Of a DNA stretch of 34,441 bases, positions 22,801 through 28,800 are shown piece by piece (position 1 is the stretch's first letter; every line of letters begins with the position of its first letter). The notes beneath the pieces were generated by a model that was not told the origin of the DNA, did no database searches, and saw only the letters and a list, made by a program, of their open reading frames with translations. Both the position numbers and the translations under genes were made by a program. Source of the DNA: Saccoglossus kowalevskii (lineage: Eukaryota > Hemichordata > Enteropneusta > Harrimaniidae); contig NW_003135342.1 of NCBI RefSeq assembly GCF_000003605.2, positions 319,387 to 353,827 of the forward strand. Direction: 5' to 3'.

Positions 22801-25800
22801 GTTGCGCAGACCAGCGAGTACAAACTGAGAGGTTACCAAACTTTAATTTGATGATTGGAAGGTATCGAAGGAGTCACCGGCGGTAATTTTACGTTACGCC
22901 TTGGTCAAAACACGTACTCGTGATTTCCATAAGAAGAGCGCATTGGATTGTGGGAAAATCAATGTTTATCAACACAAATGTCGCACACGCGCGGCGCGAC
23001 GACCACCGCTCTTTAAGCGCGTTACGTCGCGCTATCGCAGGACGCGTTATTCAAATTGTCAGGAAAAAGCAATAAATAATATAAATATACCGAACTCGGA
23101 AAACGGGCAAATATGCAAACAACTCATTTGAATATGTTCGACAACCAGTCAGTGTTAGCTAACACAGTTATGTTCAAGTCACCCTGCTAGTTCGATAAAA
23201 TCAACAAAGTGTTTTCACGCTGTATAGTCTGTATAAGGTATTCGGTTAATTACCAGTATATTGAATATGCACGATTTGCGTTGGAATAGTGTAGCCTTCT
23301 AACGTTTGATTAGTCTAGTTCATACTACATATAACTAGCCAGGTAATTTGTGTTCGATGGCTGTCCTAGGTGTGGTAAATTCGAATTCGTTCAAGACTGA
23401 AATATTATTTGAAATACTAATCACAAAACTAGACAATCAGAGATATTTAAAATGTCAATTTCCTACCTAGGTACGTACAAAGACTGTTGCAGCTCGCATT
23501 TAACGTTAACCTTAAGTCACCCTAACGAAATTCACAAAAAATCATTGTCATTTACGTTTCTACAGAAGTCCGACATTGATAAAATGTTCGGTTGTCATGA
23601 ACGATTTATATTTAATTTGCTGAAGTACGTGTTTAAGCACACCACGCAAGTATACACAGAACTTGATGCTGTCTATCGTACGACAGGGATATAATTCGTA
23701 GTAAGCGCGCAAAAAGAGCTATGAGAAGGATATATTATGCTATGCTTCGAGTGACGTATCCAATATTCATGGTGTCGTTCGATACGGGCAAACATAAAGT
23801 CACACGTGTCAGATTCGACGGCAATACATTTTGTGAGAGGATTATCTTTAGCAGAAAGATCTTGTTCCGCGTTTATCGACGGGACTACATCAAACGTCGC
23901 GATGAAAGGACGTGCATGATTTCCGAAGCGCTGTATTCTTTCAGATATGCACGTACATAATTACAGCTGAGAATTTATAGGTGGGAGAAATATTCCACTG
24001 ATAGATTCAGGAGGAGTAAAAAAACAAAGCGGTAAAAAGGTCAATACATCTACGCATGCGCTGGCAGCGTACATTGACAGCCAAATAAATGTAACCGTTT
24101 CAACGGAAAGTCTAAATAAAATACAAAAATAAATGGAATGTATATTATGAACTCAAATGTTAATGTATCCAGGATTAACCTTTGAGTTCAGCACGCATGC
24201 GCAATAAGATTACAAGTAAAACAAACACGCTGCCCTGTAAACAATTTCTATTATTTGCCGTCGCCTGAAAATACATATCACGGATTTCAATCTTACGGAG
24301 ATGATATTTATATATATATGATTCATCTACAATAAACAAATACAAAAAATAAAACTGAATTAGCGACCCTTCTTCCCTTCCTCCCAGCATAACCAGCGCG
24401 ATATGACGTTGAGATGACGTGACATTGTATCAGAATCTTAGGGAGTCAATTTTCCACTCATCCGATGGGTGGAAATGGCTCGCCAAATTCGATCTAATAG
24501 CCCCATGAGGTCCGTTTGCCGTGACCCAGAGGCAGCCAAGCTCCGAAACAGACTTGGAGAAAACTATAGTAAAAAAAAATCAATATAAGATTATGCCGAA
24601 GACGGCCTGCGTGTATAGGCTTGTGTGCACGTGACATCATACCTTTAAAATCACATCTTTCTATCATTCAATGCCGTCTCATGTAAACTGGTAAATACTG
24701 GCAAAGGTTTGGCTCAAAATTGATGACAAGAAGAAAGCTGCTCGAACACTCGGAAAGCCCTTTGCATGAGATTGTCTTTCACATGGCCTGGCTGCCCATG
24801 CATTGGTGGTAGCATGCCCAATCTTCACAGTAAGTGATTACAACGAATAACTTTGACAAAATGACGTACCCCGTTACAGATTCAATGAGTCAATTATCAG
24901 TGGATATGGCAGGGTTGCCAAAGCAGCAGTAGTATGGTAGCAACAAATATTCGGCTAATATTTAATAGCATTTCATGATTACGGTGCAAATGCGAGATTA
25001 TGCCATTTTATACCGTAGAAAGAACACCTCCTTGATGAGAATAAACGCGAGAAAATTAATTCTAATACCAGCTAGCCACCATCGCTATCAGTTGATATAT
25101 ATATATATATATATATATTGGCAGGACGGTAATGAAATAAAACAAAATGAATTCTGTGTAAGCTGAATTACGTTCCACCTCGCTAGTTCATAATGTATGG
25201 CGGAGTATGCAAGTATAATAAACATGCGAAATCAGAGCTCAGTGTCCAGCGAAGCGTATTTTACGCTTTTTGAAAGTGTCGATGTATGTGTTTTCATCGT
25301 TACTATTTGGCAGCGAGGTTTGACACATTAAAAGTGGCGGCTTCACCCCGACAGTGTTTATGCTGCGCCCCGTAAGCACAATGACGATTCATTTAGAATA
25401 TGACAGATCGCATAGCTGGTCGGAAATGACTTACTAGTGATTTTAGTGCAGAAGTCACTGCAGATAATTGAAGTGAATGAGAACCGTTTCTTAAAAAATG
25501 AGTTTCCATTTCACCCGTTCAGTAAGTTTAGCCCTCTATTGATGAAAAGCGTTTGTGAAATAAATGATTGGAAAGTCTTAGACTCGCACTGATGCGGCTC
25601 TTACGTCACTCGTAACGAAAAAAAAAAGATTACGGAATAATATATAATTATTTGCATGATTTCACAGAGAATTATGTCAAACTGCGTCGCACATGTGATC
25701 TAGGTCTCATGACAAACACCGGCATCAGAATGAAAAGCGATGCTCAGCACAGCCTACTACATGCTACTAAATGAACTGACGTAAATTTATTTTAACCACA

Positions 25801-28800
25801 TTTTTTCTGAAATTTCAGTTGTATTTCTGGAAATGAAGAAGGGGGAAATGAAGTTTCCAAACTCACTCTACCATGTTATGTTTTTCAATTGTGCTCGTTA
25901 ATATTCAAATCAGTTTAATAATTTGTTAGTTCTCTCCTCTTCATTTGATACAGTGTCTACTACGATGACAGACAGGCCCCCACTTGTATGTTTACGACAT
26001 GGAAACAGACACGTTGCCCACAAGATAGCACGAAAAAGTGTATATTATTTAACAAAGTACACCTGTATTTTTCATAGCAGTATTATTAAAGGGCGGTAGT
26101 CGTCGCTCCGCGTCCTCTTCGATATGGGACTCATAGCGACGTATACAACGCGTGTAAAATACATTGTTTATTTACATGAAATTCAAACACGCGCTGCGCG
26201 ACGACCACCGCGTTTTAAGTGTGCGGGCGTAACGTTACAAATGCGTAAACGTCGACCCCAGACACTTCACAACTCAATCAAAAAATATCTCTACGCGGTG
26301 GAATTAGGAGTCTCTGACAGCACGGAAAGATGGTTTCCACACAGGCGTGAATATTTGATGAGGGAAAATGAAGGCATGCGCTCTTGAGTACGTGAGGATA
26401 GGATAAAAAGGATATCGCTGCCAGTGGAGTAGAGAGTGGTGACGGAGCATGTAGTGCTTGAAACAAGAAAATAGATCCAGAAATAACCGAACATTTTAAA
26501 AATGAGGCGAATGAATTGAAAGCGGAAGACGTTTTTTGCGATATGAAGTGGCAAAGCCCTTAAGATTTCTTCAAACAAAGATTCTCGCCAATCTAAAACT
26601 AGCTCTTAGCGTTGATGTTGCGGGGGTGGATACTGATCGCTATCGATTTTGCGGGCACGTACTGGCAACGCCGACGAACAGTTGCTGCTTTCATACGAAG
26701 ACTTCGTCCGGAAGTTTGCCATCATCGCAAACAACGCATTTATTTTTAACCCGAATCGTGGCAGTGAAAGTGGAAACGCTTGCGGCGCTTTGTAGCAGTA
26801 ATTTTTAGAATCTCAAACTTGTTAACTCAAGCCTACGTTGTTGTTGGCGCGTGTAATTAGTTTACGAGAACGCACTATCTGTTTTATTGGACCCAATTTG
26901 TTCGTCTGCGAGGTAATAACACACTGCCTCGATAGTGTTTTCATAGCTCGGTTACTTGCATTACTGAGTTAATACCCGGATGAGTACAGTGTGGTTAGAA
27001 GAGTGATTATACGCCTCAATTTCATCGTGATACGGCAATATCAAAACAAACAATTAAAATAATTAAACAGACGAGCTAACTAACGAAAAAACAAACAAAC
27101 AAGCCAATGAACGAACGTATGAACAAATAGTTGAAGGCAGTCGAATACGGCGAAAACACCATGACGTTTGCTTTATATAAAATTTCTGAAACTCGTTTCT
27201 ACGGATTTCTTAATATTGACATCAGCGATATAGTATGCATCGGACATCTAAGCGTTTGTAACAGTGTATGGAACCTCTAGGGATACTACCTTGTCACACA
27301 GATGGAAAAGATTCTTTGATTATTTATACTAGCCCCAATTGTTCATAATTGACCTCTTATAAAAATGACTCATAACATAATCTAATTTCGCATGAAATAT
27401 GAATAAGTAGTTGAGGCGGATCATTTTTCGATATTACATATGGAACGTGATTTAACGTGAATTACAAACGATACCTCGTCTTTGAAGTACAGTATTGCGG
27501 GTACGTACCATTAAGTAAGAGTGCATGCGCATTTGAGCGGCTAGTTATTCGACCAATCATATATTAAACTAAAAATGGCTTGTATAATGTGAAAACAACA
27601 ACCGCAGTTTCAATCCGCTGCATAAGTGCGTATTACACCCCTAAAAATGACTGGAATATCCCCGAAGTTTGCTTAGACACAGTCCCGTGTCTAGTATGAT
27701 GACGTCATCTGACATCTACGCAATTTTGGTAAATGCCAGGTGCACATACGAGCAAGCGTACTGTGTGTACCGTAGATTACTCGGAGGGATGGAATATGAA
27801 AAAGATAATGCATCAATACTTAATAAAATTTCCTTGCGCTGATTTATAAATACGACTCAATGACGAGCGATGCTAGCTCCCTATACGTGACGTATTTCTC
27901 GTTTACTTTCGCCTAATAATTAATCCATCGTGTCAATGCATTGAAGAATGTGAAGTATCTCCGACAGTGTACACCGCTACCGTCAATTATCGAAACGGTC
28001 TTTTAAAAGGAAAATAATTACGCGAAGTTGTGATCTTGATAAAGAGGACTGTCAGTGTATGGAGTCCCACGAGAGCCTAAGTCATTATTGAAGAGGTATA
28101 CTGGTGATTGTCGAGTTCTCGTTCACCGTGGAGTTTAAATCAGGGCTTGAGTCCCTTGGAGCTCCCGTTGTCAGCAGGTGTTAAACACGACCCTTCGCGG
28201 GCCTTGCAACAATGCCAACGAAATTCAATTGTCGAAAACGAAATTAAGTGTTTATCTCTTTACTACGCTGAAGCTATTGATTGAATTACAACACAAAATA
28301 CCGCATCTGACATATCAGTCGTTGCCACTGGAGACGGAGCTGGAAAAATTAGCCGTATATTAACGTGTTTACGGCAATGAAGGAATTAATGTAGCAACAA
28401 ACATACGCACTCCAGAAAACGTGTCAAGTTGCATGATGAAGTGTACGTGCAAGCTAGGGAGTAACCCAGCGGAATAAGCTACTGACGTTTACAAACTATG
28501 ACGTTTAGTTTTTATTATATACTGTAAAACGATTTATTTTCATTGACATTTAATTTCACTATTTTGATGTTTTGAGCATATTCACTGTGTTTTAATTTCA
28601 CGAATTTATTAAGGAAACAATAAGTTTTATTGTTATTTTACATGTTCACGTGCATTTACTTTTAGACTTATGAAGAAAAATAGCGAAAATTAACTTAACC
28701 CAGTGAATAATTAATGTTTTTACAGTATATGGAAAATTGGACCCGTTGAGTACGACAGACGTATCTGTATTCAAGCAGATGTGAAATACCAATACTAGTA

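Noticed and set aside
22605-23131. Open frames across MITE A6 (and likewise at 5175-5366, 7017-7343, 19771-20025 and 26124-26387)
   Set aside because: They recur with the MITE sequence, read its inverted repeats and have no shared protein pattern beyond that.
26278-26808. Overlapping frames of 62-95 codons on both strands
   Set aside because: Several frames are open by chance in a locally GC-richer stretch; none shows a domain or splice boundary.
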